From: JAKANT01 sp035502095
Lineage (GTDB): Bacteria > Pseudomonadota > Gammaproteobacteria > Burkholderiales > Burkholderiaceae_F
Assembly: GCA_035502095.1 (NCBI GenBank)
Contig: DATJUX010000026.1
Coordinates: 310,001-374,000, forward strand
DNA: 64,000 bases
Direction of reading: 5' to 3'
Both the position numbers and the translations under genes were made by a program. Shown one piece after another: positions 47,068 through 56,155 of the stretch. How positions within the stretch are numbered: position 1 is the stretch's first letter; every line of letters begins with the position of its first letter. The notes beneath the pieces are model-generated. The model searched no databases. It saw only the letters and a program-made list of their open reading frames with translations, and was not told the origin of the DNA.

Positions 47068-48178
47068 AGTCGCACTCGGCCACCGTGTCGCCCACTGGGC
47101 GCGGGAGCGCGTGGCGGTGCTCGATCCGGTCTTGCTGTTCATCGTCGGCAGCCTGATGACCATCGGCCTGCTTACGCTGTATTCGGCCGGCGCCGATTTT
47201 CCCGGTCGCTTCAACGACCAGGTGCGCAACTTCGCGGTCGCCGCGGCGGTGATGTTCTTGTTCGCCTCGCTGCCGCCGACGGCTCTCATGAAGTTCGCCG
47301 CGCCGGCCTACGCGATCGGGCTGCTGCTGCTGATCGCAGTCGAACTCAAGGGCGTGACGGTCAAGGGCGCGACGCGCTGGCTCGACATCGGTTTCACGCG
47401 CATCCAGCCGTCGGAAGTCATGCGCCTTGCGGTCCCGCTGATGCTCGCGTGGTACTTCCACCGGCGCGAGGGCGCGGTGCGTGCGGTCGATTTCGCGGTG
47501 GCGACTCTGATCCTGATCCTGCCCGTCGGGTTGATCGCAAAGCAGCCCGACCTCGGCACGGCCGTGCTCGTCCTCGCCGCGGGCGCGTTCGTCATCTATT
47601 TTGCCGGCCTGCCGTGGAAGTGGCTCGCGATGTTGATCGGCGCGGGCCTGGCGGCACTGCCGCTCGCGTGGACGCTGATGCACGACTACCAGCGCGAGCG
47701 CGTGATGACGCTCATCGACCCGATGCAGGATCCGCTGGGGAAGGGCTTTCACACGCTGCAGTCGATGATCGCGATCGGCAGCGGCGGCGTTCTTGGCAAG
47801 GGCTGGATGCAAGGTACGCAGACCCACCTCGAGTTCATTCCGGAACGTACGACCGACTTCATCTTCGCCGTGTTCTCGGAAGAGTTCGGCCTGGTCGGCA
47901 ACCTGGTCCTGCTGGTCCTGTTCCTGGCCCTCGTGCTGCGCGCGCTCGCGATCGCGGGCGGCGCGGCCACCTTGTTCGGGCGGCTGCTGGCGGGCTCGAT
48001 TGCGCTCATCATGTTCACCTACGCGTTCGTCAACATGGGCATGGTGAGCGGCGTGCTGCCGGTCGTGGGTGTGCCGCTCCCGTTCATCAGCTATGGCGGA
48101 ACGGCTCTCGTGACGTTAGGCATGGCGTGCGGCATGCTGATGAGCGTTCACCGTCATCGCAAACTGGTCCAGACATGA
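47060..48178 (+). CDS. mrdB: Rod-shape determining peptidoglycan polymerase RodA
   Basis: 372 residues from GTG 47060, with GGGAGCC upstream. Ten membrane segments, SEDS family: RWLDIGFTRIQPSEVMRLAV, KQPDLGTAVLV with the catalytic Asp, GSGGVLGKGWMQGTQTHLEFIPERTTDFIFAV and GVPLPFISYGGTAL. Glycosyltransferase partner of PBP2. Overlaps the following rlpA-type gene by 4 bases. Confidence 0.96.
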   Translation: MTEVALGHRVAHWARERVAVLDPVLLFIVGSLMTIGLLTLYSAGADFPGRFNDQVRNFAVAAAVMFLFASLPPTALMKFAAPAYAIGLLLLIAVELKGVTVKGATRWLDIGFTRIQPSEVMRLAVPLMLAWYFHRREGAVRAVDFAVATLILILPVGLIAKQPDLGTAVLVLAAGAFVIYFAGLPWKWLAMLIGAGLAALPLAWTLMHDYQRERVMTLIDPMQDPLGKGFHTLQSMIAIGSGGVLGKGWMQGTQTHLEFIPERTTDFIFAVFSEEFGLVGNLVLLVLFLALVLRALAIAGGAATLFGRLLAGSIALIMFTYAFVNMGMVSGVLPVVGVPLPFISYGGTALVTLGMACGMLMSVHRHRKLVQT

Positions 48179-49287
48179 AAACCTCCATAACGGGCTTGGC
48201 AGGCGGGCGCATCGCGCTGTGCGGTTTGCTGGTGGCGAGCATCGTCCTCGCACTGACCGGCTGTGGAAGCGCGCCCAAAGCGCCGGCGCCGGCCGCTGCC
48301 GCGCCGATGGGCGCGCCCGATCCGACCGATCCGGTGCCGCGCGACGAGCCGTTGAGCGCCACGGCCAACAAGTGGTACGGCGCCAACGGCCGCCTGTACC
48401 GGCCCATCACGGACGACCGCGAATTCAAGGAGCGCGGCAAGGCGACCGTGATCCCGTCGGACCAGGAGGGCAGGACCACCGCGAGCGGCGAGCCGTTCAC
48501 GACGCGCGGCATGACTGCCGCGCATTCGATCCTGCCGATTCCCAGCTATGCGCGCGTGACCGACCTGCGCACCGCCAAGACCGCGATCGTGCGCGTCAAC
48601 GACCGCGGCGCGTACGAGCGCGACGAAGCGATCGCCATTTCGGCGGCGGTCGCGCAGAAGATCGGGCTCGCCAACAACGACGAAGTCGAGGTCGAGCGCA
48701 TCACATCGGCTCAGATCGCTGCCATGCCGGCGTCCCGCCAGGCTGCAGCCGCGCCGCCGGCGCCACCCCCGCCACCGCCGCCGCCCCCGCCGGCCGCGGT
48801 ACCGGCCCCGCAACCGATGGCGGCACCGGCCGAGACGGCGCCATTGCCGCCTCCGCAGCCGGTCCTCGCGCCGCCGCCGCCAGCTCCGGTGGTGGCCGCG
48901 CCGGCAGCGGCCGCCGTCGCTCCCGCAGCGACGGCTCCCGCACGGCCCGCCGCGGCGGCACCGATGAAACCCGCACCGGCCGCGCCGGCCGCGCCGACCT
49001 CCACGCGTGCACCGGCCGCTCAGACGCCCACGACCGGGCGTTGGTCGGTTCAGGTTGCCGCCTTCGCCACGGACGGGATGGCCGAGTCGACGCGTGCGCG
49101 TGTCGCGCAACAGCTCGCCAACGAGGCGCCGAACCTGCCGGCGGCCGACCGCACGCCGCGTGTCGAGCGCCACGGCAACCGTTCCTACGTATTGCTCGGT
49201 GACTACGCCGACCGTGATTCGGCGGAGGCGTTGGCAGGGCGCTTGCGTGCCGTGCTGCGACAGGACGTTGTCGTCGACCGACACTGA
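48175..49287 (+). CDS. RlpA-like lipoprotein with SPOR domain, degenerate catalytic site
   Basis: 370 residues, ATG coupled to mrdB. Lipobox LTGC, Cys30. The double-psi barrel region (about 60-180) aligns with the next gene, but the WYG motif is replaced (ATVIPSDQEG where the neighbour has ASWYGRQFHG) and YDM by FTT (GEPFTTRGMTAAH), while NDRG is kept. A long Pro/Ala-rich linker with ten consecutive prolines (about 197-206) leads to a C-terminal SPOR domain (about 289-368; GRWSVQVAAFATDG) that binds denuded glycan strands. Probably a septal glycan-binding protein that no longer cleaves. Confidence 0.8.
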   Translation: MKTSITGLAGGRIALCGLLVASIVLALTGCGSAPKAPAPAAAAPMGAPDPTDPVPRDEPLSATANKWYGANGRLYRPITDDREFKERGKATVIPSDQEGRTTASGEPFTTRGMTAAHSILPIPSYARVTDLRTAKTAIVRVNDRGAYERDEAIAISAAVAQKIGLANNDEVEVERITSAQIAAMPASRQAAAAPPAPPPPPPPPPPAAVPAPQPMAAPAETAPLPPPQPVLAPPPPAPVVAAPAAAAVAPAATAPARPAAAAPMKPAPAAPAAPTSTRAPAAQTPTTGRWSVQVAAFATDGMAESTRARVAQQLANEAPNLPAADRTPRVERHGNRSYVLLGDYADRDSAEALAGRLRAVLRQDVVVDRH

Positions 49288-49312
49288 CCCGCGCCTCGCC
49301 GGCGCGGCCGCG

Positions 49313-50197
49313 ATGCGCAATGCAACGCGGCTCGGCGTCGTTCTACTCGCACTGGTGCTGGCCGCTTGCGGTTCAGCGCCGACGAGGCCGGTGCCGGCCA
49401 AGGGCGGTGGCTTCTACCAGGACGACGGACCGCCCGACAAGGCGCCGGGCGATCTGCGCCAGACACCCGACGCGGTGCCGCGCGTCGAGTCGTTCCATCC
49501 GTACGCCAACCGGCCGTATGTCGCGCTGGGGCGGACCTACACGCCGATGACCGACGACCGTCCCTACAGGGCGCGCGGCCTCGCATCCTGGTATGGCAGG
49601 CAGTTCCACGGCAGCCGCACTTCGAGCGGCGAGACCTACGACATGTTCGCTGCCAGCGCCGCCCATCCGACCATGCCGATCCCGAGTTACGCGCGGGTCA
49701 CGAACACGCGCACCGGGGCGAGCGTGATCGTGCGCGTCAACGACCGCGGGCCGTTCAAGCCGGATCGGGTCATCGACCTCTCCTATGCCGCAGCGGTGAA
49801 GATCGGAATCGCCGGTGCCGGGACCGGCGAAGTCGAGGTGGTCCGCCTCACCTTCGACGACATTCGCACCATGCGCGGCGATTCGCCGCGCCCGGCACCC
49901 GTGCCCGCTGCAGCAGCGGCCGCGCAGCCGGAGGTGCCGCCCGACGTGGGGCGCTGGGCCGTGCAGATCGGCGCCTTCCAGCAGGAAGCCAACGCGGTCG
50001 CATTGCGCGAGCGGGTCGCAGTCCAGTTGCAGCAGTCGGGCAACGAACTCGCCGGCCAGCGCGCGCCGCGCGTCGAGCAGGACGGGAGTATCTTCCGCGT
50101 GTTGGTAGGAGCCGCCCCCGACCGTTCCGCCGCCCGGGCTCTGGCGCAGCAACTCGAGCGGATGCTGGGTCACGAAACCGTCGTGCTCGTCCGCTGA
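49313..50197 (+). CDS. rlpA: Septal ring lytic transglycosylase RlpA
   Basis: 294 residues from ATG 49313, 25 bases after the previous gene. Lipobox LAAC, Cys19. Full RlpA barrel: LASWYGRQFHGSRTSSGETYDMFAASAAH, YARVTNTRTG, VRVNDRGPF. A short Ala/Pro linker leads to a SPOR domain (about 215-293; GRWAVQIGAFQQEANA). RlpA cleaves peptide-free glycans and acts at the division site. Conserved Glu and Asp/His positions are kept, so this copy should be active. Confidence 0.9.
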   Translation: MRNATRLGVVLLALVLAACGSAPTRPVPAKGGGFYQDDGPPDKAPGDLRQTPDAVPRVESFHPYANRPYVALGRTYTPMTDDRPYRARGLASWYGRQFHGSRTSSGETYDMFAASAAHPTMPIPSYARVTNTRTGASVIVRVNDRGPFKPDRVIDLSYAAAVKIGIAGAGTGEVEVVRLTFDDIRTMRGDSPRPAPVPAAAAAAQPEVPPDVGRWAVQIGAFQQEANAVALRERVAVQLQQSGNELAGQRAPRVEQDGSIFRVLVGAAPDRSAARALAQQLERMLGHETVVLVR

Positions 50198-50222
50198 CCT
50201 GCCTTTTGCGCGAGAGCCATCC

Positions 50223-51668
50223 ATGAACCTTGCCGACCTGAGAAGCTTCGTCGACCAGCGCTGGGATCATGAACTGGTGCCGCGCCTTGTCGAGTACGTC
50301 AAGGTGCCCGCCAAGTCGCCGGCATTCGACGCCAGCTGGCAGGCGCACGGTTATCTGCAGGCCGTGATCAAGGAGGCGCATGCGTGGGCAGCGACGCAGG
50401 AAATCGCCGGCCTGAAGCTCGAGATCGTCGCGATCGACGGACGCACCCCCTGCATCTTCTTCGACGTGCCTGCCACCGGCGGACTCGGCAACGCGCGCAC
50501 CGTCCTGTTCTACGGCCACCTCGACAAGCAGCCCGAAATGACCGGTTGGCGCGACGACCTCGGCCCGTGGAAGCCGGTGATCGAGGACGGCAAGCTCTAC
50601 GGGCGCGGCAGCGCCGACGACGGCTACGCCATCTACGCCGCGCTGACCGTCATCGCCGCGCTCGACGCGCAGGGCCTCGCGCGACCGCGTTGCGTCGGCA
50701 TCATCGAAACCTGTGAAGAATCGGGCAGTCCCGACCTGCCGCAGTACCTCGAGCTGCTCGCGCCGCGTTTTGGCGACGTGGCACTCGTCGCAGGGCTCGA
50801 TTCGGGGTGCGGCAACTACGAGCAGCTCTGGGTGACGACTTCGTTGCGCGGCCTGGTCGGCGGCACTCTGACGGTCGAGATCCTTTCCGAGGGCGTGCAT
50901 TCGGGCAACGCGAGCGGCATCGTTCCCAGTTCGTTCCGCATCGCGCGCCAGCTGCTCAATCGCGTCGACGATCCGGCGACCGGACGCCTGCTCGACGATG
51001 TCTTCCATGCGCGCATACCGCAGGAACGCCTCGAGCAGGCCCGGCTTGCCGGCGCGATTCTCGGCGATGAGGTCTGGCGCCAGTTCCCGTGGGTCGGCTG
51101 CAACCATGGGCCGGATGGACATCTGCACGCGCAGCCGACGACGAAGGATCCGGTCGAAGCGATCCTAGCGCGCACCTGGCGGCCGGCGTTGTCCGTCACC
51201 GGCGCCGCGGGGCTGCCCAGCATCGATTCCGCGGGCAACGTGCTGCGGCCAAAGACCACCCTGAAGCTTTCGCTGCGCATCCCGCCCACCGTCGATGCAC
51301 AGCGCGCGACGCAGGTTCTCAAGCAACTGCTGGAGGACAACGCGCCGTACAGCGCGCGCGTGACCTTCGAGGCCGATTGGGGCGCAACCGGATGGAACGC
51401 GCCGGCCACCGCAACCTGGCTCAAACGCGCCGCCGACCAGGCGTCGCGCGCCGTGTGGGGCACGGACGCGGCGTGGATGGGCGAAGGCGGAACGATCCCG
51501 TTCATGAACATGCTCGGCGAAACGTTCCCGCAGGCGCAGTTCCTGATCACCGGCGTGCTCGGCCCGAAATCGAACGCGCACGGACCGAACGAGTTCCTCC
51601 ACATCCCGTACGTGAAGAAGCTCACGGCGGCGGTCGCGAGCATCGTGGCCGCCGTACCCGCCCAGTAG
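50223..51668 (+). CDS. M20 family metallopeptidase
   Basis: 481 residues. Di-zinc site visible: His99 and Asp101 (GHLDKQPE), Asp132 (GSADDGYA), catalytic Glu165-Glu166 (ETCEESGS), Asp near 193 (LDSGCGN), and a C-terminal His in NAHGPNEFLH. A dimerisation domain lies in between. Members are dipeptidases or carnosinase-like enzymes (M20.005 group); exact substrate unknown. Not obviously linked to its neighbours. Confidence 0.9.
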   Translation: MNLADLRSFVDQRWDHELVPRLVEYVKVPAKSPAFDASWQAHGYLQAVIKEAHAWAATQEIAGLKLEIVAIDGRTPCIFFDVPATGGLGNARTVLFYGHLDKQPEMTGWRDDLGPWKPVIEDGKLYGRGSADDGYAIYAALTVIAALDAQGLARPRCVGIIETCEESGSPDLPQYLELLAPRFGDVALVAGLDSGCGNYEQLWVTTSLRGLVGGTLTVEILSEGVHSGNASGIVPSSFRIARQLLNRVDDPATGRLLDDVFHARIPQERLEQARLAGAILGDEVWRQFPWVGCNHGPDGHLHAQPTTKDPVEAILARTWRPALSVTGAAGLPSIDSAGNVLRPKTTLKLSLRIPPTVDAQRATQVLKQLLEDNAPYSARVTFEADWGATGWNAPATATWLKRAADQASRAVWGTDAAWMGEGGTIPFMNMLGETFPQAQFLITGVLGPKSNAHGPNEFLHIPYVKKLTAAVASIVAAVPAQ

Positions 51669-51881
51669 GACGCCGCCGCGTTTGGCGCAGGACCTCGCGG
51701 GGCGATCGCCGGCGCGCGGCGTGCGATCGGCAATCGTCCGTTCGCACCGTCGACCTAGCCCGAACGGGCGAGCAACTCCGCTCGACGCACGGGGTCCCTT
51801 ATGCGATGACGGGTCGGCCTTCGGCGGACCGCGGCCGTTGATGGCCTTGTCCAGATGAATTCGCGTCGATCGGAGGTAATG

Positions 51882-52553
51882 ATGAAGAGCCATGGTGCGA
51901 CGGCCGTCGCATTGCTCGTTGCGGGCGCCGTGGCGCTCGCGGGTTGTGCGGACATGACGGAAACGCAGCAAGGCGCGGCCGTCGGCGCAGGCGTGGGCAT
52001 GACGACGGGTGCCGTGATCGGTGCCGCGACCGCCGGCGGCAACGTCGGTCGCAGCGCCGCGACGGGCGCGGTGATCGGTACCGCGGCCGGGGCCCTCGGC
52101 GGCTACATCTGGAGCAAGAAGATGGAGGAGAGCAAGAAACAGATGGAGCAGGCGTCACAAGGGACGGGCATCGACGTCACGCGTACGCCCGATAACCGGC
52201 TGAAGCTCAACATCCCGGCCGATGCCGGCTTCGACACGAATCACTCCGACATCAGGCCGATGCTTGCCGGAGTGCTCGGCAAGTTTGCCGTCACGATGAA
52301 CCAGCATCCGGTGACCACCATCGCCGTGGTCGGCCATACCGATTCGACCGGAACCGACCCGATCAACGATCCGCTTTCGCTGGCGCGCGCACAAAGCACG
52401 CGCAACTACCTGGTCGAGCATGGCGTCGCCGGCAACCGCATCAGCGTGAGCGGGCGCGGCGAGCACGAGCCGATCGCGAGCAACGACACGCCGGTCGGCC
52501 GCGCCGCGAATCGCCGCGTCGAGATCTACATGGCCGAAGCCGCGCCGCGGTGA
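51882..52553 (+). CDS. OmpA-family lipoprotein with glycine-zipper
   Basis: 223 residues. ATG 51882 has better spacing to the GGAGGT at 51872-51877 than the adjacent ATG 51879. Lipobox ALAGC, Cys22. A glycine-zipper stretch (about 31-80; GAAVGAGVGMTTGAVIGAAT and on) is followed by an OmpA-C domain (about 110-220; VVGHTDSTGTDPINDPLSLARAQ, RGEHEPIASND, RAANRRVEI) that binds diaminopimelate in peptidoglycan. Outer-membrane-to-wall tether. Confidence 0.88.
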   Translation: MKSHGATAVALLVAGAVALAGCADMTETQQGAAVGAGVGMTTGAVIGAATAGGNVGRSAATGAVIGTAAGALGGYIWSKKMEESKKQMEQASQGTGIDVTRTPDNRLKLNIPADAGFDTNHSDIRPMLAGVLGKFAVTMNQHPVTTIAVVGHTDSTGTDPINDPLSLARAQSTRNYLVEHGVAGNRISVSGRGEHEPIASNDTPVGRAANRRVEIYMAEAAPR

Positions 52554-52651
52554 CGGGCGCCGGCGCCGGCAGGCCGAAAAACTTCAAGGGCCTGACGCAG
52601 ATTGCGCAGATAAGACAAAAGAATGATCCGCATCAATCCGCGTCGGCTCGT

Positions 52652-53575
52652 TCAGCCATCGCGCCTGGCTGATTCGTCGCCTACGGATGTCCCTGGCCGC
52701 GTCAGGTCGCGATACAGCACATCGCGCGGCAGTCCCGTGGCCTTGGCCGCGACGGCGGCGGCCCGCGCCGGCGGCAATGCCTCGGCGAGCGCGGCGAGCC
52801 AGCGGCGCGCGACGGCGTCGATTTCGGCGACGGGTCGCGCGTCCGGCGCCGGATCGACGACCAGCACGTACTCGCCGCGCGGTTCGGCTGCCTCGACATG
52901 GCGCACCAGTTCGCTCGCCATGACGGCCTCGATCGTCTCGAACTTTTTCGTCAGCTCGCGTGCGATCAGCACCCGGCGCGTGGGCGCCAGCACGGCGGCG
53001 AGTTCGGCGGCCGTCGCGGCAAGCCGGTGCGGCGCCTCGAACAGCACGGTCGCCGCGGAACTGCCGGCGATCCTTTGCAGGCACTCCGCGCGCGCGCGCG
53101 CTGCGTGCGGCAGGAAGCCGATGAACAGTGCGGGGCCTTGCTCGATCCCGGCGATGGACAGCGCGGCGGAGAGACTGCTCGCGCCAGGCACGGGAATCAC
53201 GCGGATGCCTGCGTCGCTCGCCGCGCGCACGACGCGCGCACCGGGATCGGAGATCGCGGGGGTGCCCGCGTCGCTGACCAGCGCGACACGCAGGCCTTCG
53301 CGCAGAAGCGCCAGCACGCGCTCGGCTGCGCCGCGCTCGTTGTGCTCGTGCAAGGCGATCAGGCGCGCCGGCGCCACCGCGATGCCGTAGCGATGCAGCA
53401 GATGACGGGTGACACGCGTGTCCTCGGCGGCGATCGCATCGACATGCGATAGCACCCACCATGCGCGCACCGTAAGGTCGGCGAGATTACCGATGGGCGT
53501 GGCCACTACATACAATGCGCCTGCAGGCAGCGCCTGCGCCGCCACGCCGCTTGCCTCGACCAATCGATCCGCCAT
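52652..53575 (-). CDS. rsmI: 16S rRNA (cytidine1402-2'-O)-methyltransferase
   Basis: 307 residues from ATG 53575 (MADRLVEA); ATG 53596 is possible but overlaps the divergent gene. Tetrapyrrole-methylase fold with LYVVATPIGNLADLTVRA, AEDTRVTRHLLHRYGI, VSDAGTPAISDPGARVV, PVPGASSLSAALSIAG and LFEAPHRL, all RsmI signatures. Longer C-terminus than E. coli RsmI (286). Divergent from lpoA, as in many proteobacteria. Confidence 0.95.
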   Translation of the reverse strand: MADRLVEASGVAAQALPAGALYVVATPIGNLADLTVRAWWVLSHVDAIAAEDTRVTRHLLHRYGIAVAPARLIALHEHNERGAAERVLALLREGLRVALVSDAGTPAISDPGARVVRAASDAGIRVIPVPGASSLSAALSIAGIEQGPALFIGFLPHAARARAECLQRIAGSSAATVLFEAPHRLAATAAELAAVLAPTRRVLIARELTKKFETIEAVMASELVRHVEAAEPRGEYVLVVDPAPDARPVAEIDAVARRWLAALAEALPPARAAAVAAKATGLPRDVLYRDLTRPGTSVGDESARRDG

Positions 53576-53594
53576 CAGACCCGGTTCTTCCTGC

Positions 53595-54875
53595 ATGTCT
53601 CCACAGTCGCGGTTCCTGACAGCGCTCCTGGCCGCGGCATTGTGTTCTTGCGCCTCCCCTCCCGCAAATGTGCCGCCGCAGCGTGCGCCCGCACCTGCTT
53701 CGACCGCAGCCATTCCTCCGGGAGCGCCGGCGCCTGCCGTGCCGGCGCCCGCCCAGCCGGAGCCCGCGACGGCGACGCCGATTCCATCGCCCACGCCTTC
53801 GGCCCCGGGCCTGGCCGCTCCCGTACCTCCGGCACCGGGACCGACCCCGAGTGCGCCGGCCAGCCCGCCGATCCCGGTTGCATTGTTGCTGCCCAGCGAA
53901 GGCTCGCCGTTCGGGCGCGCCGCCGAAGCGGTGCGTCTCGGCTTCTTCGCCGCGCACAGCGTTGCCAACGCGAACCTCGCCATCCAGTTGCTCGAAGTCG
54001 ACGACAACGTGGCGCAGCTGCGCACCGCGCTCGAGTCGGCGCAGAAACACGGCGCGCGCATCGTCGTGGGCCCGCTCACGCGCACGCTCGTCAACGCGCT
54101 CGGCGACGGACGCGTTATCGCGCCGCTGCCGGTGCTGGCGCTGAACCTGCCCGAGAGCGACGTCTCGGTGACGTCCGAGTCGCTGGCCTTCGGCCTGGGG
54201 GTCGAAGTCGAAGCGCGCCAGGTCGTGCGCGTGGCCCTGCGCGATCTTCCGCCGCCGCCGTCGACGGCGGCCTCGACCGCGCCGCGGTTCCTGATCCTCG
54301 CGGGCGAGTCGCCGCTGGCGCGCCGGATGGCGACCGCATTTCGCGACGCCTTGCGCGATCAGGGCGAACGTGTCACGCAGATCGACGTGCACGTGGGGTA
54401 CCAGTTCCTGCAGACCCTGGTCGAGCAGCTCGCGACCATGAAGGTCGACGCGGTCTTCTGTGCGCTCGACGCGCGCGAGACCGCGTTCGTGCGCCCGCGC
54501 TTGCCGCGCGAGCTGCCGCTGTACGCCACTTCGCAGGTCAACCTCGGCGGCGCCGAGTCGGCGTTGCTCGCTCCCGATCTCGACGGCGTGAAATTCGTCG
54601 ACATGCCGTGGCTGATCGAACCCGAGCACGCCGCCGTGATGGTGTACCCACGTTCGGACGTCGCGCTTTCAGGTGAACTGCAGCGGCTCTACGCGCTGGG
54701 GATCGACTCGTATCGCGTGATGCTGGAATGGCTCGCAGGACGGCGCGAATTCGATCTCGACGGCGTGACCGGCAAGCTGCACGTCGATCGCAGCCGCAGC
54801 GCGCGCGTGGAACGTTGGCCGACGCTTGCTGTCTTCCGATCGGGGAAGATTGAATTGCTGGAGCAGACACAGTGA
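53595..54875 (+). CDS. lpoA: Penicillin-binding protein activator LpoA/LppC-like lipoprotein
   Basis: 426 residues. Lipobox LCSC, Cys19, then a long Pro/Ala-rich linker (about 22-95) and a periplasmic-binding-protein-like domain (about 97-420; VALLLPSEGSPFGRAAEAVRLG, VVGPLTRTLV, LYATSQVNLGG, DMPWLIEPEHA). E. coli LpoA stimulates PBP1A. This version lacks the N-terminal TPR half of the E. coli protein, which is usual for betaproteobacterial forms. It overlaps yraN by 4 bases. Confidence 0.85.
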   Translation: MSPQSRFLTALLAAALCSCASPPANVPPQRAPAPASTAAIPPGAPAPAVPAPAQPEPATATPIPSPTPSAPGLAAPVPPAPGPTPSAPASPPIPVALLLPSEGSPFGRAAEAVRLGFFAAHSVANANLAIQLLEVDDNVAQLRTALESAQKHGARIVVGPLTRTLVNALGDGRVIAPLPVLALNLPESDVSVTSESLAFGLGVEVEARQVVRVALRDLPPPPSTAASTAPRFLILAGESPLARRMATAFRDALRDQGERVTQIDVHVGYQFLQTLVEQLATMKVDAVFCALDARETAFVRPRLPRELPLYATSQVNLGGAESALLAPDLDGVKFVDMPWLIEPEHAAVMVYPRSDVALSGELQRLYALGIDSYRVMLEWLAGRREFDLDGVTGKLHVDRSRSARVERWPTLAVFRSGKIELLEQTQ

Positions 54876-55276
54876 GCTACCTGCGGCGGCGGCCGGCCGG
54901 TGTCAGGACACCGAGACAACGGGCCGGCGACGCGGCCGAAGAAGCGGCCTGCGCGCACCTGGTCGAACACGGTTGCCGCGTGCTGGCGCGCAACGTGCGC
55001 TACCGCGAAGGCGAACTCGACGTCGTCGCCCAGGAGGGATCCACGCTCGTGTTCGTAGAAGTACGACTTCGCAGCCGCGATACATTCGGCGGTGCGACCG
55101 CGAGCATCGACGCGTTCAAGCGCAAGCGGCTGGTGCGCGCCGCCCAGCACTATCTCGCGCAGCACTTCGGGGCGGCCGATGGGAGCATGCGCGGATTGCC
55201 GCCATGCCGCTTCGACGTGATCACCGCCGATGGGGCGGGTGTCAGCGACTGGATCCGCGACGCTTTTGGCGAATAG
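54872..55276 (+). CDS. yraN: UPF0102 family protein YraN
   Basis: 134 residues, GTG start coupled to lpoA. UPF0102 core: ERRAGDAAEEAACAHL-like start, VLARNVRYREGELDVVAQE, LVFVEVRLRSRDTFGGA and RFDVI. The fold is of the restriction-endonuclease type. Function unknown. Family position between lpoA and a BON lipoprotein is normal. Confidence 0.92.
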   Translation: MSYLRRRPAGVRTPRQRAGDAAEEAACAHLVEHGCRVLARNVRYREGELDVVAQEGSTLVFVEVRLRSRDTFGGATASIDAFKRKRLVRAAQHYLAQHFGAADGSMRGLPPCRFDVITADGAGVSDWIRDAFGE

Positions 55277-55308
55277 ATCAGGTCCGAGAATCAGAACAAG
55301 GGGGAGAC

Positions 55309-55959
55309 ATGCGACCGAACGACCGTTCATTGAACCTGTTTTGCGCGCTCGTGCTCGCAAGCCTGCTGGTCAGCGCGTGCGGAGCGCTGCTGATCGGCGG
55401 TGCGGCGGTGGGCGGCGCCGCCGTCCTCTCGGCGGACCGGCGCTCGACCGGCATCGAGCTCGAGGATGAGGAGATCGAACAGAGGCTGAACCGCGCCATC
55501 TACGGCAACTACAAGGATGGCGAGATCAGCGTCTACGTCACCAGCTACAACCGCAAGGTGCTGCTGGCCGGCCAGGTCGTCAACGACCGCATCTACAAGG
55601 AGATCGACAGCATCGCGCGCAACGGCGAAAACGTGCGCGACGTCGTCAACGAGCTGCAGGTGCGCGAGCTCTCGCCGGCCACCGTGCGCAACAACGACAT
55701 CGCGATCACCGGCAAGGTGAAGGCGGCGTTCATCGACGCGAAAGACGTGCCGTTCGGTGTGATCAAGGTGACGACTGAACGCGGCATCGTCTACCTGCTG
55801 GGGCGCGTCACCGAGGAAGAGGGTAACAAGGCCGCACAGGTCGCGGCGCGCGTATCCGGCGTCAACAAGGTCGTCAAGGTGTTCGACTATCTGACGCCGC
55901 AGGAATTCGCCGCAATCAAGGGCCAGGCGGCAAACGCCGCGCAGCAGCCCAAGAAATAG
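55309..55959 (+). CDS. BON-domain lipoprotein (YraP/DolP-like)
   Basis: 216 residues with GGGGAG Shine-Dalgarno. Lipobox VSAC, Cys24. Two BON domains: about 55-120 (YVTSYNRKVLLAGQV, VVNELQV) and about 128-200 (DVPFGVIKVTTERGIVYLLG). In E. coli DolP keeps the outer membrane intact and supports division amidases. diaA, usually between yraN and this gene, is missing here. Confidence 0.9.
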   Translation: MRPNDRSLNLFCALVLASLLVSACGALLIGGAAVGGAAVLSADRRSTGIELEDEEIEQRLNRAIYGNYKDGEISVYVTSYNRKVLLAGQVVNDRIYKEIDSIARNGENVRDVVNELQVRELSPATVRNNDIAITGKVKAAFIDAKDVPFGVIKVTTERGIVYLLGRVTEEEGNKAAQVAARVSGVNKVVKVFDYLTPQEFAAIKGQAANAAQQPKK

Positions 55960-56155
55960 GCACCGCGGCAGGCGCGTCCGGCGGGGCGGACGCGCCGCGC
56001 CGCACACCGGCGGAGGGCGGCCGCATCAGCCGAAAAAGCGCTTGCGCCGCGGCGCGATTCTCTTATATTCGCGTCCCGTTTCGACGGACCCGCTCGCGCA
56101 GGCGTCCGTTCTCCTGTTCCGCCGTGTGCGCGCGCGGCTGCCGGGGAGTACGCAC

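Noticed and set aside
48772..48801. Poly-proline tract in the first RlpA-like gene as a frameshift or repeat artefact
   Set aside because: The frame stays open through it and the SPOR domain follows in frame. Such linkers are normal in SPOR lipoproteins.
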